A DNA stretch of 63,074 bases from Legionella feeleii (GTDB lineage Bacteria; Pseudomonadota; Gammaproteobacteria; Legionellales; Legionellaceae). Below are positions 15,733 through 24,717 of the stretch, one piece after another. The notes under the pieces were generated by a model. The model saw only the letters and a list, made by a program, of their open reading frames with translations. It did not search any database and had not been told where the DNA came from. Numbering within the stretch: the first letter of the stretch is position 1; each line of letters opens with the position of its first letter. Both the position numbers and the translations under genes were made by a program. The DNA lies in assembly GCF_001467625.1 (NCBI RefSeq), contig NZ_LNYB01000021.1, positions 1 to 63,074 of the forward strand, given 5' to 3'.

Positions 15733-17727
15733 TCAAGCAAGAATGGCCGTTTGCAGAGTTGGGCCTTCGTCTACGCTGCTTTTTTCTTTCATTACTGGCG
15801 CATACAGTAATGAGTAACGGCAGCGCAAAAATCGAGTAGTACGAGAGCCTGGGTTCTCTAACTCAGTATGGGTAAGTTCTTCCTCTTGTGAAGGATTTGA
15901 TAAGTCCTTAAACACCCTTACTTCCTCATTAAACGCATTTAAAAACTTTAAAAAATTAGCAGAAAATTGACAGCCATCTGACAATTGACTAATTTTTTCC
16001 AGTTCCGCCATGATGAGGCTAATTTGCTCAGGATCACCATTCTTGTCATTGAATCTTGCTGCACAAGCAAATTCAACTTTGAGTTTATATAGTCTTGCAT
16101 AAAGCTTGCTTTCCAAATGCTGCATTTTAATGTGCTTGAAATCCAGGGCTTCAAGTTTTTCAATCAGCACATTGGCACGCTTTAACAAGGAGGTATTTTT
16201 TTCGTTGTTCGAAAACCCTTTCAATGTATCAACCAATGCCTCTTTTTCTCGCTCTAATTTTTCAAGCTCGCGGTTCTCCTTTTCCCAATCAATGACATAA
16301 TTCTCGTCCATTTCAAACGCTTCCTGATTTCTATCCTTTAGAAAACCTGAAACATTATTGAGCACGGAGTCAGTAAGGGCTTTAATGGTATCTTGCAGTA
16401 GTTGCTGACGCATGTTGGGTTGATTAGTGGCGCTTGCACTATTAAGCACTTTGCCAAATTTAACGGGTTTTGCCGGTTTTAATTCGTTATTGACAGGCTC
16501 TAACAATTGACTTCTTTCATAACCGTCGTCGGAATCATAAGGGGCAACGGGCGTTTTCAACCTTTCTCTTAACAAGTCATTAAGTGGCGCGTCAATTTCT
16601 TCTGATAGGCGGAAAGTGCTGCGATCATCTTGCAATCGCTTGAAAATGTGCATTATTTTCCGTCCGCCGCCTGTCCTCCTGGTCATTTCTTCGCGCTTCT
16701 CATCTTTGCTTTTTAAATCAGATACGGTTTTATTACCATCTTCCAGGAACGTGACATCGCGCTGTATTAGAGGCATGGCAGGAATGACTGCTTGTTGGGC
16801 ATTGAATATTGGTTTTAAGGCCTGACTGACAAGTAACTCGTTAGACATTTTGTCCAGGGCGTCCTGACATTCCGGTGATAAACTGGCAAACGTTTTCTTT
16901 AAACGGCCAATTTCGCTGCGTGAAAAAACGGATAAAATAGCATGGCAACCGGAGTAATCTTTGAGCTCGTCAAATAGATAATGAGCGACCCAAATCCAGC
17001 GCTCTATGATAATGGCTCTTTCTTCAATTGAATTGGCATCCAAAATAAGCCTTCCCACATAATCAGCCAAATTATTGTACTGGGCAGTATTGGCCATAAT
17101 GCTGGGAGAACTCTTGAAAGCCCAGGGAGAAAATAATTCCGACGCTCGAATGTTTAAAAACAATTCTTGATCAATCCTTGCGATGGTTTGCGCGTAACGT
17201 ATGATAATTTGCTTATTTAAATTTCCGACTTTGGCTGCAAAAATAGGGTTTGTTCTGATTTTGCTTTTCACTGCGGGATTCATAAGAAAGTCATTAAACG
17301 CTTGAAGGTCTAAGTTATTTGCCTTGAATCGGCTGATTAACTTTTTAAGGAGCTCAGCGGGATTTTGTTCGGCCTTGATTTGTTTCCTCTTGGTGCCTAT
17401 TTGATCAAATAGAGGCTTGCAATCTGGCGGTGCGACCTGGAAGGTCCCAACAAAACCCTTATTAAATTTTTCAAAACTTTCCTTGCCCTTTGGGGTGTAC
17501 TTGGCTTGCTTTAATGTATTGTAGGTTTCAGCCATTTCTTTATACATGGCCTCGAGTGCTATCTGTTCTTTTTTAACTCGTTTTTGCAGACTATCTAAAT
17601 CGTCCAGGCCAGAAATTTCGGGAAGTTTTTTGCTGAGGTATGCGGTTAGACTCTCGTATTTTTCCAGGTACTTTGCCTGGTATTCAGAAAGTGCATTAAT
17701 AAATCGTTTCATTTGCGTTTTCTTCAT
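15733..17727 (-). CDS. RasGEF-domain protein, effector-like
   Basis: 664 aa. Residues ~1-170 resemble a helical RasGEF N-terminal region. Residues ~178-390 match the eukaryotic CDC25/RasGEF catalytic domain: TIARIDQELFLNI, AQYNNLADYVGRLIL, EERAIIIERWIWVA, HAILSVFSRSEIGRLKKT, IPAMPLIQRDVTFLEDGN. This domain catalyses GDP release from Ras-family GTPases. The C-terminus (400-664) is coiled-coil rich (NRELEKLEREKEALVDTLKG). Legionella pneumophila has a RasGEF effector called LegG2, so this may be its counterpart; that identity is inference. ATG 17727 with Shine-Dalgarno GAGGTAG. No signal peptide, consistent with Dot/Icm export. Single gene. Confidence 0.88.
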   Translation of the reverse strand: MKKTQMKRFINALSEYQAKYLEKYESLTAYLSKKLPEISGLDDLDSLQKRVKKEQIALEAMYKEMAETYNTLKQAKYTPKGKESFEKFNKGFVGTFQVAPPDCKPLFDQIGTKRKQIKAEQNPAELLKKLISRFKANNLDLQAFNDFLMNPAVKSKIRTNPIFAAKVGNLNKQIIIRYAQTIARIDQELFLNIRASELFSPWAFKSSPSIMANTAQYNNLADYVGRLILDANSIEERAIIIERWIWVAHYLFDELKDYSGCHAILSVFSRSEIGRLKKTFASLSPECQDALDKMSNELLVSQALKPIFNAQQAVIPAMPLIQRDVTFLEDGNKTVSDLKSKDEKREEMTRRTGGGRKIMHIFKRLQDDRSTFRLSEEIDAPLNDLLRERLKTPVAPYDSDDGYERSQLLEPVNNELKPAKPVKFGKVLNSASATNQPNMRQQLLQDTIKALTDSVLNNVSGFLKDRNQEAFEMDENYVIDWEKENRELEKLEREKEALVDTLKGFSNNEKNTSLLKRANVLIEKLEALDFKHIKMQHLESKLYARLYKLKVEFACAARFNDKNGDPEQISLIMAELEKISQLSDGCQFSANFLKFLNAFNEEVRVFKDLSNPSQEEELTHTELENPGSRTTRFLRCRYSLLYAPVMKEKSSVDEGPTLQTAILA

Positions 17728-18263
17728 CGGCTACCTCTTATTTTTGTAGTTAAAACTTAATGTATAGTTGTATAGTAAGGTATGGCATGCTCCCTTGCAA
17801 AAAATCAGGTTGAATTATACTTGATTAATTTATAAAGGGTATCTGTCCATGCGAGAATAAAATATTATTTTGGTTTTCTAAATTTCTTTTCCTAAAACTG
17901 GGCAAAGGGAATAGCGCGACTTGCAGCAAAAATCTTTCGAAATTAGAGACTTATCAGGTGACAATTGAGAGCAAATGCGAGCAGGGTTTAGGCTATTCAT
18001 ACCTTTAAATCGCTTTAAAAAGCTGGATCTGGAATCATAAGGAATTGAAATAAAAGCAATAAATTTTATTCGCCAAATAATGCTTGGGGTAAAATAAATG
18101 AAATTTGGTTGAGGATAGATAATATTTTCAACTTATCTTGTCCACTTATCTGCAGTTCTTCCACATAACCTATGTGATTATTATGCAATTTCTGGTACTT
18201 TTTAATTTCTGTTATCCATGTCAATATGGAAAACTATTAACTACTTTATGAGTTATTTAAGGG
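17728..18263. other. 536-bp divergent intergenic region
   Basis: It separates the divergent RasGEF and outer-membrane protein genes and must hold both promoters. AT-rich, stops in all frames, no hairpin family copy and no RNA gene recognised. Confidence 0.5.
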
Positions 18264-19100
18264 ATGAAGAAATTGATAAATAGTAAATATGGACTTCTCT
18301 TGGCTTTCGGATTAACTTCAATTGTAGTCCAATGCAGTACTGCTGCTGTGGCTGCATCAACAGTAAAAAAACAGACTGTATGGAAAGATCAAGTGGAAAA
18401 AACGGAAAGCAGGGTCTGGAAGCCGCTTATCGCTTTTTCTGCTGGAGCAGCGTTTAGTGACAAGATAGGTCGTTCACAATTTATTCCTATTAGAGATCCT
18501 ATTGAGGATCAATTTTTTAGTTACGCTGCAGATCATTCCACGCAAAGTAAATTTATCTATGGTGCTTCTTTGGGAATAGAATTCCTATTAAATCCCAAAT
18601 GGTTTTTGCAAACTAATGTGAGTTATTATCAACCAATGAAGTTTCATGCGCATGGAATAGTGACGCAGGGGGCGGATGCACTATCAGCTGATTCATTTTC
18701 TTATGCGTATGATATACAGGTGCGCCAGGTATTATTTGAAAGTAAATTATTATATAACTGGCTCTATCGCTCAATGTCTTTTTATCCCTATGTTTCAGCA
18801 GGTATCGGGGTAGGGTTGAATTCAGCCAGAAATTACAATGTCAATATTGTTCCTCCATTTACTACCTTTAGTAATCAATTCACCAATGAGACAAATACTT
18901 CTTTTTCTTACAAAGTAGGTCTGGGTGTTGACTACGAGGTGGCTAATCATGTTCGAGTAGGTGTTGGTTATCGGTTTGCGGATTTTGGCAGAGTTAAACT
19001 TGGAAATGCTTCAATTAATCAAATTCCGACATTAAATAATTTATCACAGTCTCATTTATATACTAATGAAATACTGGGACAAATAACCGTGGTAATTTAA
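18264..19100 (+). CDS. outer-membrane beta-barrel protein
   Basis: 278 aa. Signal peptide 1-31 (MKKLINSKYGLLLAFGLTS, ending AVAAS). The rest alternates aromatic and small residues in amphipathic strands, e.g. FIYGASLGIEFLLNPKWFLQ, MSFYPYVSAGIGVGLN, SFSYKVGLGVDYEVANHVRVGVGYRFADFG, and ends in a hydrophobic strand ILGQITVVI. This fits an 8-stranded OmpA/OmpW-like barrel. Ligand or adhesion role unknown. ATG 18264 with TTAAGGG upstream. Monocistronic. Confidence 0.8.
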   Translation: MKKLINSKYGLLLAFGLTSIVVQCSTAAVAASTVKKQTVWKDQVEKTESRVWKPLIAFSAGAAFSDKIGRSQFIPIRDPIEDQFFSYAADHSTQSKFIYGASLGIEFLLNPKWFLQTNVSYYQPMKFHAHGIVTQGADALSADSFSYAYDIQVRQVLFESKLLYNWLYRSMSFYPYVSAGIGVGLNSARNYNVNIVPPFTTFSNQFTNETNTSFSYKVGLGVDYEVANHVRVGVGYRFADFGRVKLGNASINQIPTLNNLSQSHLYTNEILGQITVVI

Positions 19101-19282
19101 ACAAATCTGGAAATTTTATTTTAAAGAAAACGTCTTCTATTTGAAGGAAGATGGAAGTTTGGTTAGTCATTAAATTGAAGAAATTTATTTAATGATGGCA
19201 GGCCTATTTAGAGATAGGCTAGGTCCTGAAATAACGAAATCTCTGTTTCATTTGATAAAATAACTAACTCAAAGGATGAGTA

Positions 19283-20926
19283 ATGAAATACAACGCTTGT
19301 TTTTATTCTATTGGCTTGGCAGGATTTTTGGTGTCGATGACGAGCTATGCCCTACCTTTCACTATTATTCCTCAAGGGAATTTACCTACATCTGTTAGCC
19401 GGGGAGGAAGTGTTGATGCAGCCTATATTGTGACGAATAATACGTTAACAACTCGTGCTAATAATTTTGTGAAATGGTTTCCTCCGAATGTGACTCAAGT
19501 GCTTGATCCGACCGATCCCACAGTGTGTACGAGACAGTTTACTTTAGGGCCACATTATGCGGCTAATCAAAGTTGCACCTTAAAGTTAACTATATCGGGT
19601 GTGGTAAATGCTAATGATCCTGATCCTGCGCATCATTTATTTGTTTGCTTTCCTGGAGGAAAAACCTGTGCGGGCCCAGCACCTGCCAATTCATTAAATG
19701 TGAGTGAAGCGAGTAATGGCCAAAGTCCCACCAGGCTTTCTACGGCTGTAGGGGGATATCAAGTTGGCGCGGATAGTCTTCCTCTCGCTTATACAAGTAG
19801 TGACAACGGAGCGACTTGGACTGCCTCAGTGCCTCCTACTACGGGTCTTCTGGGAGTGGCTTTCTATTTTGGTGTAGGGTGTAATGGAACGTTTTGTTCA
19901 GCAGTTGGTTTTTATGTGGATGGTTCTGGAGCCCAACTTCCGGTTTCTTCTTCAAGTTCAGATAGCGGCGTTACCTGGAGTGATCCTTATTTTCTTTCAG
20001 TAAATGGTCTTCCTCCTGCTGCGCCAGGTAGTCAAACCTATACGCCAGCTATTAGTTGCTCTGGCAGTAAATGCTCTGCTGTGGGCTTCTATGAAGAGCC
20101 AGGAGGTTCTCATAAGCCACTTACTTATTCCAGCTCTGATAACGGTGTTACCTGGTCACAACCCTATACTCCTTCAACAGCCGGTTTGCCAGCGTTACCA
20201 AACCACTTTTTGGGTACTGTAAGCTGTACTGGCACTAATTGCACCGCTGCTGGTTTCTACAATACGTTAGCAAATCAACGCCAGCCTTTAGTTTATCGCA
20301 GCACTGATAATGGGGTGAGTTGGTCTGCACCAATTATTCCCTCTGTAGCAAGCTTGCCTGTTGGTAATAGCAATCCTAAAATACTTGGGATAAGTTGCTC
20401 TGGAAATAATTGTACGACTATAGGGCAATTTGATGATCCTGCTAACTCCATTCCATTCACTTATCTAAGCTCAGATGGAGGTGTTAGCTGGTCTGCTGCA
20501 CATATACTGTCTATAGCAGCTCTTCCCGTGGGAAATCAGGGGGCAATACTTAATTCGATCAGTTGTGTAGGAAATAATTGTGTTGCAGTAGGATATTATA
20601 TCGATAATGCCTCTAACAGACACTCGGTTTATTATACGAGTGCCGATCGGGGGGTGACCTGGTCTCAAGCCTTATTTCCACCCGAAACAGATATTCCTCT
20701 TAACGCCACAGATACAGCGTTATACAGTACTTCATGCATTAATAATACCTGCTCTGCCGTAGGATCTTATAATATTGGCGCTACAACATTTCCTTTAACG
20801 TATTATAGCGTCAATAACGGCGTAACATGGACCATTTTTTTACCAACCTTACCTTCCACCCCTGGTACTATTTCCGGTGGTCTTTTTGGTGTAGGTGGTT
20901 CACAAAGTGGTGTTTTACTCACCTAG
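19283..20926 (+). CDS. exported protein with six Asp-box repeats
   Basis: 547 aa with signal peptide MKYNACFYSIGLAGFLVSM (cleaved near residue 24). The N-terminal ~120 residues (FTIIPQGNLPTSVSRGG ... CTLKLTISG) are homologous by eye to the same domain in the 12146-13570 protein. The rest is six ~62-residue units, each with a Cys pair (SCSGSKCSAVGFYEE) and an Asp-box (SSSDNGVTWS), suggesting a six-bladed propeller with one disulfide per blade. It resembles sialidase-like repeat proteins, but catalytic residues are not identifiable. Start ATG 19283 with AAGGATGAG. A family palindrome follows. Confidence 0.8.
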   Translation: MKYNACFYSIGLAGFLVSMTSYALPFTIIPQGNLPTSVSRGGSVDAAYIVTNNTLTTRANNFVKWFPPNVTQVLDPTDPTVCTRQFTLGPHYAANQSCTLKLTISGVVNANDPDPAHHLFVCFPGGKTCAGPAPANSLNVSEASNGQSPTRLSTAVGGYQVGADSLPLAYTSSDNGATWTASVPPTTGLLGVAFYFGVGCNGTFCSAVGFYVDGSGAQLPVSSSSSDSGVTWSDPYFLSVNGLPPAAPGSQTYTPAISCSGSKCSAVGFYEEPGGSHKPLTYSSSDNGVTWSQPYTPSTAGLPALPNHFLGTVSCTGTNCTAAGFYNTLANQRQPLVYRSTDNGVSWSAPIIPSVASLPVGNSNPKILGISCSGNNCTTIGQFDDPANSIPFTYLSSDGGVSWSAAHILSIAALPVGNQGAILNSISCVGNNCVAVGYYIDNASNRHSVYYTSADRGVTWSQALFPPETDIPLNATDTALYSTSCINNTCSAVGSYNIGATTFPLTYYSVNNGVTWTIFLPTLPSTPGTISGGLFGVGGSQSGVLLT

Positions 20927-20957
20927 TGATTATCCATTAGCCGGTTTTCTTCGGTGA

Positions 20958-21007
20958 GGTCAGGGCTTGAAGGTTGTATCCATGATCAAAGTCCAAGCCC
21001 TGATCCC
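20958..21007. repeat. intergenic palindrome family, copy 7
   Basis: GGTCAGGGCTTGAAGG, TTGTATCCATGATCAAA, GTCCAAGCCCTGATCCC; the 10-base arms TCAGGGCTTG/CAAGCCCTGA are perfect. It begins 31 bp after a stop codon and 66 bp from the convergent J-domain gene's stop. Confidence 0.8.
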
Positions 21008-21072
21008 ATTGCACTGGAAATCCAATTCCCAAATAAGTTGCCCTGTCCGGTCGATGGCCTGTTGCCCCGCAA

Positions 21073-21831
21073 CTAATAAGTTAAAGCCAGCCTTTTTTCC
21101 TGGGGCATATCTTCAACGAAATTGATAGTATTTTTCAGGGTGTTGAATACGTAAACCGCAGTGGGGATGACCATTGAGCATATAAGGGTTGTTGCAATTG
21201 GAGTTCCCAGCATGGCTGCTGCTACGGTTAACGAGCTTAATTCGATTAAAAAACTTGATGTATCTTTCAAAAAAGATCTAATTCTTGGGTTTTCTTCTAA
21301 AAAAGAACTATCCTCAATGAAATCCTGCGTTATAACCTGAGGAAAAGCGCTCAAGAAATAGGCCAGGGCACCTATCCCGGCGAATGTGGCGAAAGTACCC
21401 GCTGTGCTTGCCATGGCAGGGCTAAAAAAAGAAAGGCTATATTTTCCTATAATTCCGCTAGTACCATTGGCTAGAGCTCCAATTGGTGCGGAAATAGCTG
21501 CTGCAACACCAATGTCTACTAAATCAATCCGAACTGAAAAAAAATCCGGCTTAATAGCTCTGATTTGCTTGGATATCTTTTTTCTCACAGTTTCAGAAGA
21601 GTTTGATAATACCTCACGAATATCAGTAATTTCTTCTTTTGACAAATCCCCATCTCTAATTAACGGAAGAAGAAGTAAATAATAATCATTTAATTCTTGA
21701 AACAATTCTTTCTCACCGTCCTTATCAGGGTGATACCTTAAAACCGCTTTTTTATACTGTTTTTTCAAATTTTTTAAATCAAAATTTTCAGAACCAAAAA
21801 GTTCAATTATTCTTTCAAATTGCTTTGGCAT
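21073..21831 (-). CDS. J-domain protein with C-terminal hydrophobic segments
   Basis: 252 aa. The N-terminal ~60 residues are a J domain: FDLKNLKKQYKKAVLRYHPDKDG contains the essential HPD (34-36) that stimulates Hsp70 ATPase. There is no Gly/Phe or zinc region, so it is not DnaJ itself. Residues ~105-170 and 197-232 are strongly hydrophobic, Ala/Gly-rich segments (e.g. VAAAISAPIGALANG), suggesting membrane insertion. J-domain membrane proteins occur among Legionella effectors and could recruit host or bacterial Hsp70; that is inference. Single gene, ATG 21831. Confidence 0.78.
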   Translation of the reverse strand: MPKQFERIIELFGSENFDLKNLKKQYKKAVLRYHPDKDGEKELFQELNDYYLLLLPLIRDGDLSKEEITDIREVLSNSSETVRKKISKQIRAIKPDFFSVRIDLVDIGVAAAISAPIGALANGTSGIIGKYSLSFFSPAMASTAGTFATFAGIGALAYFLSAFPQVITQDFIEDSSFLEENPRIRSFLKDTSSFLIELSSLTVAAAMLGTPIATTLICSMVIPTAVYVFNTLKNTINFVEDMPQEKRLALTY

Positions 21832-22136
21832 ATTGAGTTTATCGCTATCATTATGAATAGCACATTATAACCTACAAAAATGATTAGCACAGGCGTAACT
21901 AGAGGCCAGGACATGAACTATCCCGTCAAAGAGTTGCATGATCATAATTTGCCCAGTCCATAAACTGTATTGAATTGTAGTTGATAGGGCCACTTGTCCG
22001 GCTAACCGTAGCGCAACCATAGAATTGACCCCATGGTACTGGTTACTGAGCCGACTCCTCTCCGAAATTCTTAATTTTTCCTTAATGATGCCCAGATATA
22101 GTGTGCCCTAAAGTAGGGTATCAGGCGAAGTAATTA
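21832..22136. other. 305-bp divergent intergenic region
   Basis: No ORF or clear repeat. It must contain the promoters of the divergent J-domain gene and the 288-aa gene. Confidence 0.45.
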
Positions 22137-23003
22137 GTGAAATCATCTAAAGGCATTAAAAGGTTAATAAAGCTCGATAAAGACTATAAAGACGAGAAAA
22201 AAGCAGAGCGAATAATTTCAAGTTTTTGGCAAGAAGTGGATAACACCGATTTAAAGGATCAATCTTATTTTCAAAATCAAATTAACGCCTTAAAACAATA
22301 TTATTTTTCACCTGTAAAGCAATCGAATTGCATCATAACAATTAACCAGGAAGGAAAATTTGTTAATAAGAAAGGCGAGTTACTTGATGGCCGATATATT
22401 TTTATAGTTAATAAGGATAAGCAAATCATTGGATTGCCAGCCAATCCAAGGTTACATCATTCGTTTCTAGCTAATGGCAAAAGGGTAAGGGGTTCGGGAT
22501 ACATGGTTTTTGAGAATGGAAGTTTAAAGAGCATTGATAATGATAGCGGGCACTATAAACCTTCAATTAAACAAATGTATGAGCTTTTATCTTATCTTGC
22601 GAAGAGAGTTCTTAATAACGTTACGTTTACAGATTACAGCCACCAAGAGGATAATTTTCTTTATCAATTTAACTTAAAACAGATGGTCAGTTTTATCAAA
22701 AAAGAAGGATATGAATTTGAACTGCTGAAGGAGAGTGCTGTAAAAATTAGACCGGATGTAATACGGTTACCCAGAACGGATAAAATGAGTGAGCGCCTTG
22801 CGTACGTAGAAAAAAATATCGCTCAATTAAGGTATAATTTAAATGCACGGCTGTGTGAGAATGAAAGTTTCGACGAACCTGTTTATCACTATGTGAGTCT
22901 AGCCGAAGACGGTGATACCCAAACGAGTGATAAAGAAAATTCTGATATTGAAGGTTTGATGGCTACAAATAGTTGGGTAAGGGGCGTTAATGGCCCTGCC
23001 TAA
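22137..23003 (+). CDS. hypothetical protein with HxSFL...SGHYKP motif
   Basis: 288 aa; start GTG 22137 with AGGCGAAG upstream. N-terminal ~95 residues are charged and helical. Residues ~105-145 carry HHSFLANGKRVRGSGYM, VFENGSLKSID and NDSGHYKPS. I recall the same spacing (H-S-S-F-L ... A-G-E ... G ... I-x-N-x-SGHY-x-P) from assorted bacterial effector- and toxin-like proteins, but no function is attached that I can state. C-terminal part is helical and ends in an acidic stretch (EDGDTQTSDKENSD). No signal peptide. Isolated gene in the effector-like zone. Confidence 0.65.
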   Translation: MKSSKGIKRLIKLDKDYKDEKKAERIISSFWQEVDNTDLKDQSYFQNQINALKQYYFSPVKQSNCIITINQEGKFVNKKGELLDGRYIFIVNKDKQIIGLPANPRLHHSFLANGKRVRGSGYMVFENGSLKSIDNDSGHYKPSIKQMYELLSYLAKRVLNNVTFTDYSHQEDNFLYQFNLKQMVSFIKKEGYEFELLKESAVKIRPDVIRLPRTDKMSERLAYVEKNIAQLRYNLNARLCENESFDEPVYHYVSLAEDGDTQTSDKENSDIEGLMATNSWVRGVNGPA

Positions 23004-23117
23004 TCAGGAATTGACTCTTCGAATAATGCCCGCAGCAGTATATCGGCCGAGCCAGCGAAGCTGTGTTGGAGCATTGCGCAATCACGGGTTATTTATCTAC
23101 TTTCCGTATCATTAGAC

Positions 23118-24389
23118 CTATAAAGTATCTTTAAATGTTTCTTTCATGCAAAAAACAACCAGCAACATGACCAGGCCTGAAAACATCAGATAAAAACTAG
23201 GTGCTATTATTGTCCCTGTTATTTTGATGAGATAGGTTGCAACCAGGGGTGCGGTGCCGCCAAAAATAGCATTCGATAAATTATAGGGCAAGGACATGGC
23301 GGTATAGCGTATTTTTGTTGAAAACATTTCAACCAAGGCGGCAGGAACAGCTCCGTAACACAGTGAAATTAATATCGCAAACGCCATTTGAGTCAGCAGG
23401 GCAGAATAAAAGGTCCCGCGCATCATGAGTAAAAATAAGGGGTAAGAGAACAGGCAAATGGAAATAGCACCAATTGCCAAAATAGGTCTTCTTCCGAATT
23501 TATCTGATAAATGTCCGACCCAAGGTATAACAAATAATATAATAACCATACTAATTGAATTAATAATTAATGCGGTATGAAGGGAAAGCTTCATATAAAT
23601 TGTGAGGTAAGTGGACAAATATACAAAACATAAATAGAAACCCATCGCAGGCAAGAACACAAGTAAGGTAGCTTTTAAGAGATTTAATGGATGTTCGCGA
23701 AAAGAGTCTAGCAGAGGGTGCTTGGCTGTATTGCCCGCTTCTTGAAGCTTTATAAAATCAGGTGTTTCAGGCATTCGTAAACGAAGGTATAAACCAACAG
23801 CACCTAATACAACGCTAAACAAAAACGGAAATCGCCATGCTATTTCTGCGTAGGCTGTTTGTTCGGACAAAATACCCGTCAATGCTGCAACGGTCGATCC
23901 TAAAAGTAATCCTGCAAAGGCGCTAAACATGAGCAAGCTGCCATACATTCCACGTTGCTTTAAAGGGGCGTGTTCCAGAATATAAACAATAGAACCAGAA
24001 AACTCTCCACCTACCGCTAATCCTTGTAACAGGCGGCAAGCGCATAAAAGAATGCCAGCCCAAATGCCAATTTGGGCATGAGTGGGCAACAGTCCCATAA
24101 TGACTGTTGATACGGCCATTAAAATAACCGAGGTTGCCAAGGTTTTTTTTCGTCCATACCGATCCCCAAAATGGCCAAAAATAATAGCCCCTATAGGACG
24201 CATTAAAAATCCAACTGCAAAAACTCCGAATGTTTTAATAAAGGCTGTTGTTTGATTATCTGTTGGAAAAAACAGAGTAGATATCACTGAGGCAAAATAA
24301 CCATACAAAGAAAAATCATACCATTCAAGAAGATTACCAATCATCCCTGGAATAAGGACTTTATTATTTTTAGATGGCAAATCACCCAT
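23118..24389 (-). CDS. MFS transporter, metabolite:H+ symporter (ProP-like)
   Basis: 423 aa, about 12 membrane helices. The start (IPGMIGNLLEWYDFSLYGYF) and the loop GHFGDRYGRKK between helices 2 and 3 are hallmarks of the metabolite:H+ symporter family, which includes ProP and citrate, alpha-ketoglutarate and shikimate carriers. RLLQGLAVGGEFSGS in helix 4 also fits. Substrate not predictable. ATG 24389 with AGGGAAAT upstream. Monocistronic between a hypothetical gene and an antitoxin remnant. Confidence 0.88.
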   Translation of the reverse strand: MGDLPSKNNKVLIPGMIGNLLEWYDFSLYGYFASVISTLFFPTDNQTTAFIKTFGVFAVGFLMRPIGAIIFGHFGDRYGRKKTLATSVILMAVSTVIMGLLPTHAQIGIWAGILLCACRLLQGLAVGGEFSGSIVYILEHAPLKQRGMYGSLLMFSAFAGLLLGSTVAALTGILSEQTAYAEIAWRFPFLFSVVLGAVGLYLRLRMPETPDFIKLQEAGNTAKHPLLDSFREHPLNLLKATLLVFLPAMGFYLCFVYLSTYLTIYMKLSLHTALIINSISMVIILFVIPWVGHLSDKFGRRPILAIGAISICLFSYPLFLLMMRGTFYSALLTQMAFAILISLCYGAVPAALVEMFSTKIRYTAMSLPYNLSNAIFGGTAPLVATYLIKITGTIIAPSFYLMFSGLVMLLVVFCMKETFKDTL

Positions 24390-24475
24390 ATTATTTCCCT
24401 GGAGATAAGATAAAATGCAAATCTTTTGAGAGAGTATTCATTTGAAAATAGATGAAAAATAGGAAGGACTCAAGC

Positions 24476-24612
24476 CTACATCTGTTGCTGCCGTTCAACT
24501 GCTTTTTCAATAAGATGCGCAATCACCTTGCTGCGCCGTCGTTTTGGCATTGTTCCATTCGGGACGCTATTTGATCAGGAATAGAAATTTGAACTTTATT
24601 TATCGTTAATCT
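24476..24612 (-). pseudogene. remnant of a ribbon-helix-helix (CopG-like) antitoxin
   Basis: One frame reads NKVQISIPDQIASRMEQ, the beta-strand and first helix of a ribbon-helix-helix repressor. A shifted frame continues PKRRRSKVIAHLIEKAVERQQQM, the second helix with the R/K-S-x-x-I-x-x-x-I pattern. A frameshift near 24540 separates them and no start codon is evident. No toxin gene is adjacent. Confidence 0.6.
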
Positions 24613-24640
24613 CCATTTATATCAATGCTATTCATGTCCT

Positions 24641-24691
24641 GGGTGAGGTTGTCTTGAATTTTATATTCCGTATCCAATTCAAGCCCAGCCT
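24641..24691. repeat. intergenic palindrome family, copy 8
   Basis: GGGTGAGGTTGTCTTGAAT, TTTATATTCCGTATCCA, ATTCAAGCCCAGCCTC. It ends 26 bp past the stop of the minus-strand LRR-like gene. Confidence 0.7.
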
Positions 24692-24717
24692 CAAAAACCA
24701 AGATTTTTCAAAAAATT

